Below the pieces are notes generated by a model that was given only the letters and a program-made list of their open reading frames with translations, made no database searches and was not told the DNA's origin. From contig NZ_JANHAU010000001.1 of the NCBI RefSeq assembly GCF_024464185.1, positions 682,001-746,000 on the forward strand: a stretch of 64,000 nucleotides of DNA. Reading direction: 5' to 3'. Each line of letters begins with the position of its first letter. Positions within the stretch are counted from its first letter, which is position 1. The position numbers and the translations under genes are program-made. Of this stretch, positions 26,811-34,962 are shown in pieces. This DNA is from Haloarchaeobius salinus. Lineage in GTDB: Archaea > Halobacteriota > Halobacteria > Halobacteriales > Natrialbaceae.

Positions 26811-27407
26811 TCAGAACGTCGTATAGCCGTCGGTGTCGAGGTAGTGGTGTGCGACCGTGACGGCGTGGTCGGCGTGCAGCAGCGTCGGCCCCAGCCGGAG
26901 CCGCTCCTCCGCAGTCTCGCCGAGCAGCTCCGCCTCCGCGTCGGTGAAGTCGCGGTGGTCCGAGAGCACGAACGTCGGGTTCTCCGGTGGTTCGGCCTCG
27001 TTGGCGGGCTCGCCGTCCTCGTGGAGCTGGACGACGGTCCCGTCGCGAGCGCACTCCTCGAGCACGACATCGAGCCCCACCCGCCGGATACTGATGCCCG
27101 GGGACGACTCGGCGGGCTGGTGGCCGATGGCATCCTCGCGGTGCTCCAGCGCGGTGCGAATCAGTGCCGCCGTCGACCGCTCGTCCGGGTGCAGGTTCCG
27201 TACCGACCCGCCGTCGACGGTCACCGTGAATTCGTCCTGCAGCACGAGGTGGACCCGGACCGCCTCGCGCAGGCCGTGACTCGTGAGGAACGCCGCGTTC
27301 AGACACCGACAGAGCAGGTCCAGCCGGCCCGCATCGCTCGCCAGCGCGTCCAGCGAGAAGTCGGGGGTCGTGGGCACCTCGTGACCGCAGATGACGAACT
27401 GTCGCAT
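26811..27407 (-). CDS. trmY: tRNA pseudouridine(54) N1-methyltransferase TrmY
   Basis: TrmY methylates pseudouridine at tRNA position 54 to give N1-methylpseudouridine, using S-adenosylmethionine and a SPOUT knot fold. The 198-residue protein has the family features MRQFVICGHEVPTTPDFSLD, GRLDLLCRCLNAAFLTSHGLR, the substrate-region motif LHPDERSTAALI, and NPTFVLSDHRDFTDAEAELL near the knot. Its substrate is made by Pus10, which is encoded divergently at 27810. The ATG at 27407 starts at the conserved MRQF; longer frames run into element D. Confidence 0.93.
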   Translation of the reverse strand: MRQFVICGHEVPTTPDFSLDALASDAGRLDLLCRCLNAAFLTSHGLREAVRVHLVLQDEFTVTVDGGSVRNLHPDERSTAALIRTALEHREDAIGHQPAESSPGISIRRVGLDVVLEECARDGTVVQLHEDGEPANEAEPPENPTFVLSDHRDFTDAEAELLGETAEERLRLGPTLLHADHAVTVAHHYLDTDGYTTF

Positions 27408-27540
27408 AGCATCGAGTGTGGCCGGTGTGGGTTTAGTCGCGTCGAACCCGCTCTCGAAGTGTGGCGTGTAGCCTGTCCCTGCTCGTGATGCTGCGGGGTC
27501 AGTTCCGGCAGCGTGAGAACACGCTCGAACCGCGCATATC

Positions 27541-27745
27541 CAGGAAGCCCCGCGACGCTCGACTCGGGGGGCTCGCTCTGGTCCTCGTTCCTGCGGTCCG
27601 ACGAGCCCCCGTTCGTTCGCAGGCTCGCTCACGGGGACACCCACCGCGACGGCACCGCGCCAGCCCTCCCCCTCGACACCCACGCGCCTGCCGGCGCGGG
27701 GTGTCTTGGCCGTGTGGCTGGTGACCGCGTCGCCGAACCAGCCAG
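27541..27745 (-). repeat. Palindromic intergenic element, copy D
   Basis: Copy D lies between trmY and pus10 on the minus orientation. It shares about 150 bp with copy C, including CCACACGGCCAAGACACC and the paired CCCCGTGAGCGAGCC cassette half. It retains the core GACCGCAGGAACGAGGA and a modified terminus GGGGCTTCCTGG, but the GGTGGGACTGAAAG box and one long arm are deleted. The open frames through it (for example one reading SDEPPFVRRLAHGD) recur in copies C and F because the DNA recurs, not because a protein is conserved. Confidence 0.72.
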
Positions 27746-27809
27746 CACCGACGACGAACGGGACACGGGAGATAGCAAGGCACTAACGCACAGCGCCGCA
27801 CGCACAGGT

Positions 27810-29129
27810 ATGGACGACTTCGACGACGCGGTCCGGGCCATCCTGGCGACCGGGCCGGTCTGTGACGCCTGTCTGGGGCGGCCGTTCGCGGACCGCAGCT
27901 TCGGGCTGACGAACGCCGAACGGGGGAAGGGGCTGCGCGTCTCGCTCGCGCTCGCCGAGGACGAGCCGTACGAGCCCGTCGACGCCGACGGGTGCTGGGT
28001 CTGCGAGGGACTCTGCGACCGCTTCGACGAGTACGCGGAGCTGGTCGCCGACGGCCTCGCTGACATCGAGTTCGAGACGTACCAGGTCGGGACGCGCGCG
28101 CCGCCGCTGGTGGAGGAGAACGACCGCCTGCTGCGGGAGGACGCCGGACTCGAACCCGACGCGGGCGAGCTGTTCAAGAGCGAGTTCAACCGCGAGGTCG
28201 GCAAGCGCGTCGGTCGCCTGACCGACACCGAGGTCGACTTCGAACGTCCGGACGTGCTCGCGCTGGTGAACCTCGACGCGGCCGCCGAGGAACCCTCCAG
28301 CCACGCCGTCGAGGTGCAGGTCAACCCGGCGTTCGTCTACGGGCGCTACCGCAAGCTCGAACGCGACATCCCCCAGACCGAGTGGCCCTGCCGCGAGTGC
28401 GGCGGCTCCGGCGTCCAGCTCGGCGACGACGGCGAGGAGCCCTGCGACCACTGCGGCGGCTCGGGCTACCTCTACGACATGAGCGTCGAGGAGCACGTCA
28501 CGCCGCACGTGCTGGAGGCCATGGACGGCGACGAGGCGCTGTTCCACGGCGCGGGCCGGGAGGACGTCGACGCGCTCATGCTCGGGACGGGCCGGCCCTT
28601 CGTCGCCGAGGTCAAGCACCCCCGGAGCCGCGAGCCCGACGTCGAGGCGCTGGAGGAGCGAATCAACGAGGACGCCGCAGGCGCAATCGAGGTCGAGGGA
28701 CTCCGGCTGGCCACCCACGAGATGGTCGAGCGCGTGAAGGAGCTCGACGCCTCGAAGACCTACCGTGCCGCCGTCGAGTTCGACGAGCCCGTGGACGAGG
28801 ACGCGCTCGCCGACGCCATCGCCACGCTCGACGGAGCCACCGTCCGCCAGCACACCCCTCACAGGGTCGACCACCGGCGCGCCAAGCTGGACCGCGAACG
28901 CACCGTCTACGAGATCTCGGCCGAACTCGACGACGACGACCGCCACGCCACCGTCGACGTCCACGGCGAGGGCGGCCTCTACATCAAGGAGCTCATCAGC
29001 GGCGACGAGGGCCGCACCGAGCCCTCGCTCGCCGGTCTGCTGGGCGTCGGCGCGACGGTCACCGCGCTCGACGTGCTCGCCGTCGAGGGCGAGGACGAGC
29101 CGTTCGACGACCCCGAGTTCCTGCGATAG
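27810..29129 (+). CDS. pus10: tRNA pseudouridine synthase Pus10
   Basis: Pus10 makes pseudouridine at tRNA positions 54 and 55 in archaea. The 439-residue protein has the N-terminal zinc/THUMP-like module with CDACLGRPF (about residues 21-29) and CWVCEGLC (about 60-67). A second cysteine set CRECGGSG...CDHCGGSG lies near 195-217. The catalytic region is GREDVDALMLGTGRPFVAEV (about 249-268), with the nucleophile Asp in REDVDA, and a C-terminal domain follows. The ATG at 27810 lies just after element D. It pairs functionally with trmY. Confidence 0.94.
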   Translation: MDDFDDAVRAILATGPVCDACLGRPFADRSFGLTNAERGKGLRVSLALAEDEPYEPVDADGCWVCEGLCDRFDEYAELVADGLADIEFETYQVGTRAPPLVEENDRLLREDAGLEPDAGELFKSEFNREVGKRVGRLTDTEVDFERPDVLALVNLDAAAEEPSSHAVEVQVNPAFVYGRYRKLERDIPQTEWPCRECGGSGVQLGDDGEEPCDHCGGSGYLYDMSVEEHVTPHVLEAMDGDEALFHGAGREDVDALMLGTGRPFVAEVKHPRSREPDVEALEERINEDAAGAIEVEGLRLATHEMVERVKELDASKTYRAAVEFDEPVDEDALADAIATLDGATVRQHTPHRVDHRRAKLDRERTVYEISAELDDDDRHATVDVHGEGGLYIKELISGDEGRTEPSLAGLLGVGATVTALDVLAVEGEDEPFDDPEFLR

Positions 29130-29183
29130 CTCCCAAACTGTTTTCGTCGTGGGGTTCGTTGACACGGCACGAGGGGTCACCCA

Positions 29184-29300
29184 ATGTGCCACCATGATAT
29201 CGAGATAGAACACACCGCCATCGAGGACATCGAGGACGACAGCTCCGACGAGGACGCCGACAACGAACTGGCGGAGATGCCCACCGCCGCCGACGACTGA
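29184..29300 (+). CDS. Tiny acidic protein with N-terminal MCHH (38 aa)
   Basis: This 38-residue frame begins MCHHDIEIEHTAIEDIEDD and ends ELAEMPTAADD, with halophile-like acidic composition (12 of 38 residues Asp or Glu in one stretch). The Cys-His-His start could bind metal or a cofactor. It starts 54 bp after pus10 and stays in frame up to TGA at 29298. It is shorter than most ORF cut-offs. Codon use is GC-rich and haloarchaeal, unlike the adjacent element. The function is unknown and the coding status needs transcript data. Confidence 0.6.
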   Translation: MCHHDIEIEHTAIEDIEDDSSDEDADNELAEMPTAADD

Positions 29301-29355
29301 GTACACCTGCACTTCTTTCGAGACGCGAACTGACGGTGAGCGATTGCTATCTGAC

Positions 29356-29538
29356 CAGCCGGGTGGCGCGCGGCTGTCTCGGAATCGCGGAGCGATTCCG
29401 ATGGCCAGTGAGAGCTTGCTCTCACGCTGGCGAGCGTGCCGAGCGCAGCGAGTTCTCCGCGAACGCAGTGAGTGGAGGGCAGCGAGACGACGGAGGAGTC
29501 TCGCCAGTCTCCCGAGTCGAGACGGCCGGGGCTTTCTG
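29356..29538 (+). repeat. Palindromic intergenic element, copy E (short)
   Basis: Copy E runs from the end hairpin CAGCCGGGTGGCGCGCGGCT (identical to copy A's) to GGGGCTTTCTG, on the plus orientation. It is about 183 bp because the GGTGGGACTGAAAG box and the core are missing. Internal hairpins such as GGAATCGCGGAGCGATTCC and GTGAGAGCTTGCTCTCAC remain. The right arm GTCGAGACGGCC matches copy F's right arm, but no complementary left arm is left. It lies between the 38-residue gene and rnhB. Confidence 0.68.
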
Positions 29539-29622
29539 GCTGTTCCCGTCACCAGTCCACGACGAAACACAGCAACAAGCAACGAAAACGACCAAGAGAC
29601 CACACACGGAAACCCAGTACAG

Positions 29623-30264
29623 ATGCGATTCGGTGTCGACGAGGCCGGCAAGGGACCGGTGTTCGGCTCGATGTGGGCGGCGGCGGTGGTCGTCCCGCGA
29701 GCCGCCGTGCTCCCGGACGGTGTGGACGACTCGAAGCGGCTCGCACCGGCGCGACGCGAGGAACTCGCCACCGAGATCCGCGAGGACGACCGGATCCGTG
29801 TCGGCATCGCGGAACTCACCCCCGAACGGATCGACGACCCGGAAACGGACATGAACTCGCTGACGGTCGCGGTGCAGGCGGAGGCGCTGGACGACGCGGG
29901 CGTGGACGGGGCTCGCGGCGTCGTGGACGCGGGCGACACCGACGCCGCGAGGTTCGGCCGGCGGGTCGCGGACGCGGCCGGGGGTGACCTCCACGTCGTC
30001 CCGGCCCATCGCGCCGACGAATCGGACGCCGTCGTCGCCGCGGCGAGCATCGTCGCGAAGGTCGCCCGCGACGCTCAGATGGCCGCACTGGCCGACGAGT
30101 ACGGCCCTGTGGGCTCCGGATACCCGAGCGACAACACCACCCGCGAGTTCCTGGCGGACTACGTCGAGGAGACGGGCGAGCTACCGCCGTTCGCCCGCGA
30201 GTCGTGGTCCACCTGCGCCGACGCCCTGGCCGCCGCCGAGCAGGCCGCGCTGGACGAGTTCTGA
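29623..30264 (+). CDS. rnhB: Ribonuclease HII
   Basis: RNase HII degrades RNA in RNA-DNA hybrids and excises misincorporated ribonucleotides. The 213-residue protein has the catalytic start RFGVDEAGKGPVFGSMW (Asp6, Glu7), VDDSKRLAPARREEL, and the central acidic site in VHVVPAHRADESDAVVAAASIVAKV-like sequence, with ESDAVVAAASIVAKVARD clearly visible. The length is usual for archaeal RNase HII. The ATG at 29623 starts at the conserved MRFGVDEAG; the frame upstream is element E. Confidence 0.94.
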   Translation: MRFGVDEAGKGPVFGSMWAAAVVVPRAAVLPDGVDDSKRLAPARREELATEIREDDRIRVGIAELTPERIDDPETDMNSLTVAVQAEALDDAGVDGARGVVDAGDTDAARFGRRVADAAGGDLHVVPAHRADESDAVVAAASIVAKVARDAQMAALADEYGPVGSGYPSDNTTREFLADYVEETGELPPFARESWSTCADALAAAEQAALDEF

Positions 30265-30300
30265 GCGACCCCTCTGACGCTGGCGAGGCAGCGTCGGGCC

Positions 30301-30474
30301 AGGTACGTCGCCATCCTCCCGACCGACGGCAGCGAGCCCAGCATGGAAGCGTTCGAGTACGCCGTCGACCTGGCGAAGTGGTACGGTGCGACACTGCGTA
30401 CGTCGCCGACACGAACCGCGACAGCGTCACGACCGTCGTCGATGCCGGTGCTGGCGGTCAACAGCGGCGAGTAG
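30301..30474 (+). pseudogene. Universal stress protein (Usp) remnant
   Basis: A frame with no start encodes RYVAILPTDGSEPSMEAFEYAVDLAKWYGATL-type sequence, the first beta strand and helix of a Usp domain. A few bases on, the second frame reads YVADTNRDSVTTVVD, which in intact Usp proteins directly follows that helix; the strands are offset, so a small deletion or frameshift separates them. The ATP-binding end is missing and a stop follows at 30472. It is a decayed gene, convergent with the secD end at 30489. Confidence 0.65.
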
Positions 30475-30488
30475 GAAAACGAGCGTTC

Positions 30489-32060
30489 TCAGTCCTCGAC
30501 GGACAGCCAGCGCAGGATGTCACCGTAGGCGGGCCGGGTGACGAGCACCCCGATGAGCACGCCCAGGATGGTGACGATGGCGAACCCGCGCAGGTCGCCG
30601 AGGCTCAGCACAGCCAGCGGCGACATCGCGATGATGGTCGTCGCCGCCGCCGCGCCGATCACCCAGAACGCCTTACGGAAGCGCGACTGGAACACCCGCG
30701 TCGAGTTCACCTCGCCCTCCGCCATCACCTCGTCGGCGATGATGATGAGGTCGTCCACCCCCGTCCCGATGACGGCGATGAAGCCGGCCATGTGCGAGAG
30801 GTCGAGGGGGAGTCGCACCCCGGCGACGAACGCGAGCAGGAGCACGACCTCCGCCAGCGCGGTCAGCACCATCGGGACCGCGACGCGGGGCTTCCCGTAG
30901 CGCAGGTAGACCACGCCGCTGACCGCGAGCACCGCGACGATACCGGTGATGAGCGAGTTCAGCTTGAATCGGTCCGCGAGCGCGGGCTCCAGCGTGTAGA
31001 CCTGCCGGCCTTCGGTGTCGAGCGGGGCTCGCAGTGCGCCGGCGCGCAGGCTGACCGCGATGGTCTGTGCCTCGCTACGGTTCTGTGCGCCCATCACGAA
31101 CCGGGGGTCCTCCTGGAACTGCCCCGAGCGGATGGAGTCCGCGAGACTCGCGCCGAGCGAGTGCGAGGACGCCACCTCGCCGTCGACGACGGTCAGCAGA
31201 CAGTACCCCTGGTCGTTCTTCTGTGCCCCGCCGCAGGTGCGGGACTCGACGCCCGTGGTCGTGAAGTCGTTCTGGTTCAGCACCCGGGCGAACTGGTTCG
31301 CCGCGTCCTGCTTGAGCACGACCGGTACCTCGTAGGGACTGCTCTGGCCGGCCTCGGGGCTGTCGACGTTGTCGATCCCGTCCTCGGTCACCAGCGTCGT
31401 CTCCTCCATCGTCCCGTTGTCGCCGGGGTAGCGGGCGACGAGCTGGACGGAGCCACGCTGGCTCACCAGCTGCTCGAGCTCCTCGGCACCCTGGTTCGGG
31501 GCCTCGATGACGATGTAGTTCTGCCCCTGGGGGGTCGTCGCGACGCGTGCCGACCCCGCCGTGAGGCCGGATTCGGCCAGCTTCCGGTCGAGCGTGTCGA
31601 CGATCTGCTGGCGGGTGGCATCGGTCACGCCGTCGCGGATGTCGTTCTCGGTGAACTGCTCGCCGTCGGCGGTCCGGAAGCCGACCCCGTTCAGGGCGCT
31701 CGCGAACTCGGACTCGCTGACGGACTTGTTGAACACCTCGACGGTGCCCTGCTCGGGCTGGAAGTAGACGTCCTGCGTCGGGACGCCCAGGTCCGTGGCC
31801 ATGCCCTGCCGTCGCTGGCTCTCTTCCACACCGTCCATCCCGGCGAAGCTCACGTCCTCCGCGGTCATCCCGACGACCGGGGCGCGAAGCCGCGTCCCGC
31901 CGTCGAGCTCGATGCCGTACTGGAGGTTCGTCATCCCCTGCGAGGCGGTGTCGCCGTCACCGCCACCGCCGCCGACGACGCCCGGCACGAACAGGATGAC
32001 GCCGCTGGCGACGAGCATCACGGCGAGCAGGAGCACCCGCCAGTTCTCGCGGACGTTCAT
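30489..32060 (-). CDS. secD: Preprotein translocase subunit SecD
   Basis: SecD and SecF assist protein export through SecYEG. The 523-residue protein has an N-terminal helix, a large periplasm-like P1 domain (about residues 35-340), and five further helices with the RND-type transmembrane block (LSHMAGFIAVIGTGVDDLIIIADEV). GTGVDDLIIIAD corresponds to the conserved proton/ion-path region. Archaeal SecD has a reduced P1 domain and this one fits. Its ATG overlaps the secF stop by 4 bp, so the two are cotranscribed with secF first. Confidence 0.95.
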   Translation of the reverse strand: MNVRENWRVLLLAVMLVASGVILFVPGVVGGGGGDGDTASQGMTNLQYGIELDGGTRLRAPVVGMTAEDVSFAGMDGVEESQRRQGMATDLGVPTQDVYFQPEQGTVEVFNKSVSESEFASALNGVGFRTADGEQFTENDIRDGVTDATRQQIVDTLDRKLAESGLTAGSARVATTPQGQNYIVIEAPNQGAEELEQLVSQRGSVQLVARYPGDNGTMEETTLVTEDGIDNVDSPEAGQSSPYEVPVVLKQDAANQFARVLNQNDFTTTGVESRTCGGAQKNDQGYCLLTVVDGEVASSHSLGASLADSIRSGQFQEDPRFVMGAQNRSEAQTIAVSLRAGALRAPLDTEGRQVYTLEPALADRFKLNSLITGIVAVLAVSGVVYLRYGKPRVAVPMVLTALAEVVLLLAFVAGVRLPLDLSHMAGFIAVIGTGVDDLIIIADEVMAEGEVNSTRVFQSRFRKAFWVIGAAAATTIIAMSPLAVLSLGDLRGFAIVTILGVLIGVLVTRPAYGDILRWLSVED

Positions 32061-32962
32061 TCCGGCGTCACCTCCCCGAGCTTGTACCAGCGAAGCAGAC
32101 TCAGGTTCAGCATGTAGGTGTTCATGAGGTCGGCCGTCAGCCCGAGCACCAGCACCAGTCCGATGGAGGCCATCAGGTCGATGCCGAACAGCGTCGCCGT
32201 GAGGGCCATGACAGCCATCGCGGATATCGACGTGAGCGTCATCGTCACGCCGGTGTCCATCGCCCGCTTCGTGCTCTCGTAGAACCCACCCGACCGCCGG
32301 AGGATGTGGTTGTTCAGCAGGATGTCGGAGTCGACGGAGTAGCCGACGAGCATCAACAGCGCGGCGACGGTCCCCAGCGAGAGCTCGATGCCCAGCAGGT
32401 TCATCACCGCGAGCGGGATGACGATGTCGGAGAACGCGGAGATGACGATGGCCGCGGACGGGACGAACGTCCGGAACAGCCCGAACGCGAGCAGGCTCAT
32501 CCCGGTGAACGCGACGACGAGGCCGAGGAGGGCCGTGCTCTGTGCACCGGACGCGAACGCGGGCGACACGGTCTGTCTGGAGAGGACGATCTCACACTCC
32601 TCGGGGTTCGAACACGCTGGCTCCAGATTGTCCGTCGCCTGCTGGTCGAGCGCCGAGCCGTCGGCCTCCGGCCCGAACGTGACGACGTAGGTCGGGTTGT
32701 TCGAGGTCGGGTCGCGGACCTGCTGTGTCGACAGCACCTCGGCGTCGAACGCCTGCTCGATCTCGCCTCTCGGCGTGTCTGTCTGTACCGTGAGTTCGGT
32801 CCCGCCGGTGAAGTCCGTTCCCAGCGACACCGGCGTTCCGAACATGACGTACCACCCGGCGATAACCACCAGCGCGACGGCGAGGACGGCGAGGGGCACC
32901 GCCGCGAGCTGGCGATTCGAGTACCGGGTGTAGTCGACTTCCGGTACCTCGAACTTGCTCAT
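32057..32962 (-). CDS. secF: Preprotein translocase subunit SecF
   Basis: This 301-residue SecF partner of SecD has the N-terminal helix (LAAVPLAVLAVALVVIAGWY), the GTDFTGGTELTVQTDTP motif of the P1 segment, five C-terminal helices, and the pore-lining LMLVGYSVDSDILLNNHILRR, with the conserved Asp pair of SecF. The frame continues to 33211, but the added residues are not protein-like; the ATG at 32962 (MSKFEVPEVDYTRYSNRQ) was taken. It precedes secD in an operon. Confidence 0.95.
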   Translation of the reverse strand: MSKFEVPEVDYTRYSNRQLAAVPLAVLAVALVVIAGWYVMFGTPVSLGTDFTGGTELTVQTDTPRGEIEQAFDAEVLSTQQVRDPTSNNPTYVVTFGPEADGSALDQQATDNLEPACSNPEECEIVLSRQTVSPAFASGAQSTALLGLVVAFTGMSLLAFGLFRTFVPSAAIVISAFSDIVIPLAVMNLLGIELSLGTVAALLMLVGYSVDSDILLNNHILRRSGGFYESTKRAMDTGVTMTLTSISAMAVMALTATLFGIDLMASIGLVLVLGLTADLMNTYMLNLSLLRWYKLGEVTPE

Positions 32963-33134
32963 GAAGCCCGCTCGGACATCAGCCCACCTAAGCCTTCTTA
33001 TCTTTGCCGGGTCCGTTTGTCGAAAAGACCCCGTTACGGCGGGCGTAACCCCACATCGTCGGGTCGCCCGCGGGTGGACGCCCGCCGTACCGACCCGGGT
33101 CACGCTTTTGGGCGGCTGGCACCTGTGTTCGAGT

Positions 33135-33452
33135 ATGAGCACGCACGCCACCCGCGTCGTCCTCTCGTACCCCACGAACCTCTCGGACTGGAGCCGCCAG
33201 CAGGTCGACACCGGTCACTACCACGCCTGGCTCCGGCGCACCCACGACGAGATCCACGTCGGCGACGTCTGGGAGGAGTTCGTCGACGTCGGCTGCTGTG
33301 GCAGTACCTACGACGTCCCCCTCCGCGTCGAGGAGGTCGAGGGGGGCTCCACGATGGGTCCCGACACCGAGATCGAGTACACCGTCCGCGAGGCCTGCGA
33401 GATCGGCGGCGGCTGGAAGGTCCAGAGCGCCGCCGGCCCCGCCGGCGAGTAG
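33135..33452 (+). CDS. Small acidic protein with VGCCGSTYDV motif, unknown
   Basis: This 105-residue protein starts MSTHATRVVLSYPTNLSDW and contains a paired-cysteine motif VGCCGSTYDVPL (about residues 51-62), then a third cysteine in VREACEIGGGW. These might bind metal or form a disulphide. The acidic, compact fold suggests a single domain. I do not recognise the family. The ATG at 33135 lies 173 bp from the secF start in the divergent gap, which includes CTTTTGGG at 33110 as a possible promoter element. Confidence 0.7.
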   Translation: MSTHATRVVLSYPTNLSDWSRQQVDTGHYHAWLRRTHDEIHVGDVWEEFVDVGCCGSTYDVPLRVEEVEGGSTMGPDTEIEYTVREACEIGGGWKVQSAAGPAGE

Positions 33453-33457
33453 GAGAG

Positions 33458-33931
33458 CTAGTCCGGCAGGTACCGCACGTTCAACACGCCCGCGTCGGCG
33501 TCGCTGCGCACCTCGACCCGCACGGCCCCCACGCGGGCCGCCCGCGCGACCGTCTCCTCGTCCTCCAGCACGTCCTCGACGGCGTCGGGAACCTGTTCCG
33601 GCGGCACCGAGAGCACGTGGATCTCGCCCGTCCCGGCGCGCTCGACCCGCTCGAGCTCGCCGACCGCCTGCTCCTCGGCGATCTCCATCGCCTGCTGGGT
33701 CGGCGAGAGGTCGCTGTCGACCAGCTCGACGGTCCGGCGGTACGACTCCTCGACGACCGTCCAGACGACCTCCATCGGCGGCTCCGCTTCGAGTGTCGCG
33801 CCGACGACCTCCCGCTGCTCGTAGCCGTCGTGCTCGGCGAGCGTGTGAATCTGGCCCGTCTCCACGTCCCGCAGGATGGCCGACTCGTCGTCGGCCTCCG
33901 TCACGAGGAACGTCCCCGTCTTCTCGGTCAT
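33458..33931 (-). CDS. Haloarchaeal protein with beta-rich N terminus (DUF5812-like)
   Basis: This 157-residue acidic protein begins MTEKTGTFLVTEADDESAILRDVETGQIHTL, a beta-hairpin pattern, followed by a linker, a helical QAMEIAEEQAVGELERV segment, and a C-terminal strand VEVRSDADAGVLNVRYLPD. I recall this as a haloarchaeal DUF5812 family from memory. The function is unknown. It converges with the gene ending at 33452, leaving only 5 bp between the stop codons. Confidence 0.7.
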   Translation of the reverse strand: MTEKTGTFLVTEADDESAILRDVETGQIHTLAEHDGYEQREVVGATLEAEPPMEVVWTVVEESYRRTVELVDSDLSPTQQAMEIAEEQAVGELERVERAGTGEIHVLSVPPEQVPDAVEDVLEDEETVARAARVGAVRVEVRSDADAGVLNVRYLPD

Positions 33932-34000
33932 ACCTCCCGCTAGTCGGTCGAGGCATTTCCGGATTTCGTCACGGGCCAGCCACCGGAGCGGCGACGCCGG

Positions 34001-34519
34001 TCACCGCGCCAGCCGCTCCACCGCGACGATACCGGCCACGCCGACCACCGGCGGCACGAACGCGTAGACGGGGTCCAGCGCGTAGCAGAACTCCACGAAC
34101 GCACCGAGCAGCGGCACGTCCGGTGCCGGGTCGCGGTACTCCGACGGGGCCGACACTAGAAGCGTCACGTACAGCGACGCGAGGAACGCGAACCCGGAGA
34201 GCCCGAGGAGGAAGTCGGTCCGGCGGCTGCTGCCCCCGCGCCCGGCGCGCCGGGCCGCGTAGAACGGTGGCGCGAGCAGCGGCCCGACCAGCAGCATCCC
34301 CAGCCACGGCAGCATCGCCCGCGAGAACGTGTTCAGCTCCCCCTGCCCGAGCGTCCACGACACCCACTGTGGGATGGCCAGCACGAGGAGGAGCGCGATG
34401 AACGCCGACGCGAGCGTCCCGAGCACCGTGTAGGCGCGCAGGAGGTACGACTCGCTCCTGACACCCGTCGCGACCGAGCGTCTGACGACGCTGTACCTGC
34501 CGGTCGACTGCTCGCTCAT
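34001..34519 (-). CDS. Small multi-helix membrane protein, unknown
   Basis: This 172-residue protein has four or five predicted membrane helices (TVLGTLASAFIALLLVLAIP, AMLPWLGMLLVGPLLAPPFY, SGFAFLASLYVTLLVS, and VPPVVGVAGIVAV). A basic cytoplasmic loop contains RRAGRGGSSRRTDF. No enzymatic signature was seen. The ATG at 34519 was chosen over the 34-codon upstream extension. It lies next to the low-GC stretch 34600-34680. Confidence 0.65.
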   Translation of the reverse strand: MSEQSTGRYSVVRRSVATGVRSESYLLRAYTVLGTLASAFIALLLVLAIPQWVSWTLGQGELNTFSRAMLPWLGMLLVGPLLAPPFYAARRAGRGGSSRRTDFLLGLSGFAFLASLYVTLLVSAPSEYRDPAPDVPLLGAFVEFCYALDPVYAFVPPVVGVAGIVAVERLAR

Positions 34520-34638
34520 TGGTGGGGGTTTGGGTCCCGCCGAGATAAGCCCCGCGACAAGTATCGCAGACAGGACGGGCCCTAGTAGACACCCATCTTC
34601 ATCAGTGATTACTGTAAGCAATAAACGAGAGACACCAA

Positions 34639-34650
34639 ATAATTTAAATC
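34639..34650 (+). promoter_or_regulatory. TATA-like box for the 46-residue gene
   Basis: ATAATTTAAATC spans 34639-34650 in one of the most AT-rich stretches of the window. TTTAAA at 34643-34648 lies 28-33 bp before the ATG at 34676, as expected for a near-leaderless transcript. GGAG at 34666-34669 may also act as a ribosome binding site. Confidence 0.6.
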
Positions 34651-34675
34651 CGCGTTCGGACTACCGGAGAACGAA

Positions 34676-34816
34676 ATGTGGGGGCTAAGTGCTGAATGCA
34701 GACAACACCTGGAGGAAGCGTTACAGAACGAGGACCCATCGGAGAAGGACTTCCACGTCCGACAGGTACTGCAGGCGTATGCCGAGGACGACCGTCCGAA
34801 CGACCGAACGAGCTGA
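34676..34816 (+). CDS. Small protein, 46 aa, unknown
   Basis: This 46-residue frame begins MWGLSAECRQHLEEALQNED and continues to a DDRPNDRTS end, stopping at TGA 34814. It is helical, mixed-charge and acidic (LEEALQNEDPSEKDFHVRQVLQAYAEDD). A strong TATA-like box and GGAG lie at correct spacing upstream. It falls below the usual ORF length cut-off. Whether it binds a partner or acts alone is unknown. The rest of the 34816-34962 gap shows no gene. Confidence 0.65.
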   Translation: MWGLSAECRQHLEEALQNEDPSEKDFHVRQVLQAYAEDDRPNDRTS

Positions 34817-34962
34817 AGTAGAGCACCCGGTTCCTCATCTGGTCGCTCTGTAGGTGGCGAACCGAGCGTCCGCTGCATCACGGCTACCGAACTCCGCTCC
34901 GCGTCGAGAGCGGTCGAGCCGGAACGGATGGCTTTACGTCCGACCGAGGCGAACCCGGAGCC

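Noticed and set aside
27513-27809. Recurrent peptide such as SDEPPF-RRLAHGD in elements C, D and F
   Set aside because: The peptide recurs because the DNA palindromes recur; frames differ in length, have no consistent start and are basic, so a conserved protein is unlikely.
32592-32620. tRNA T-arm-like sequence GGTTCGAACAC
   Set aside because: It lies inside secF with no matching acceptor or anticodon stem.
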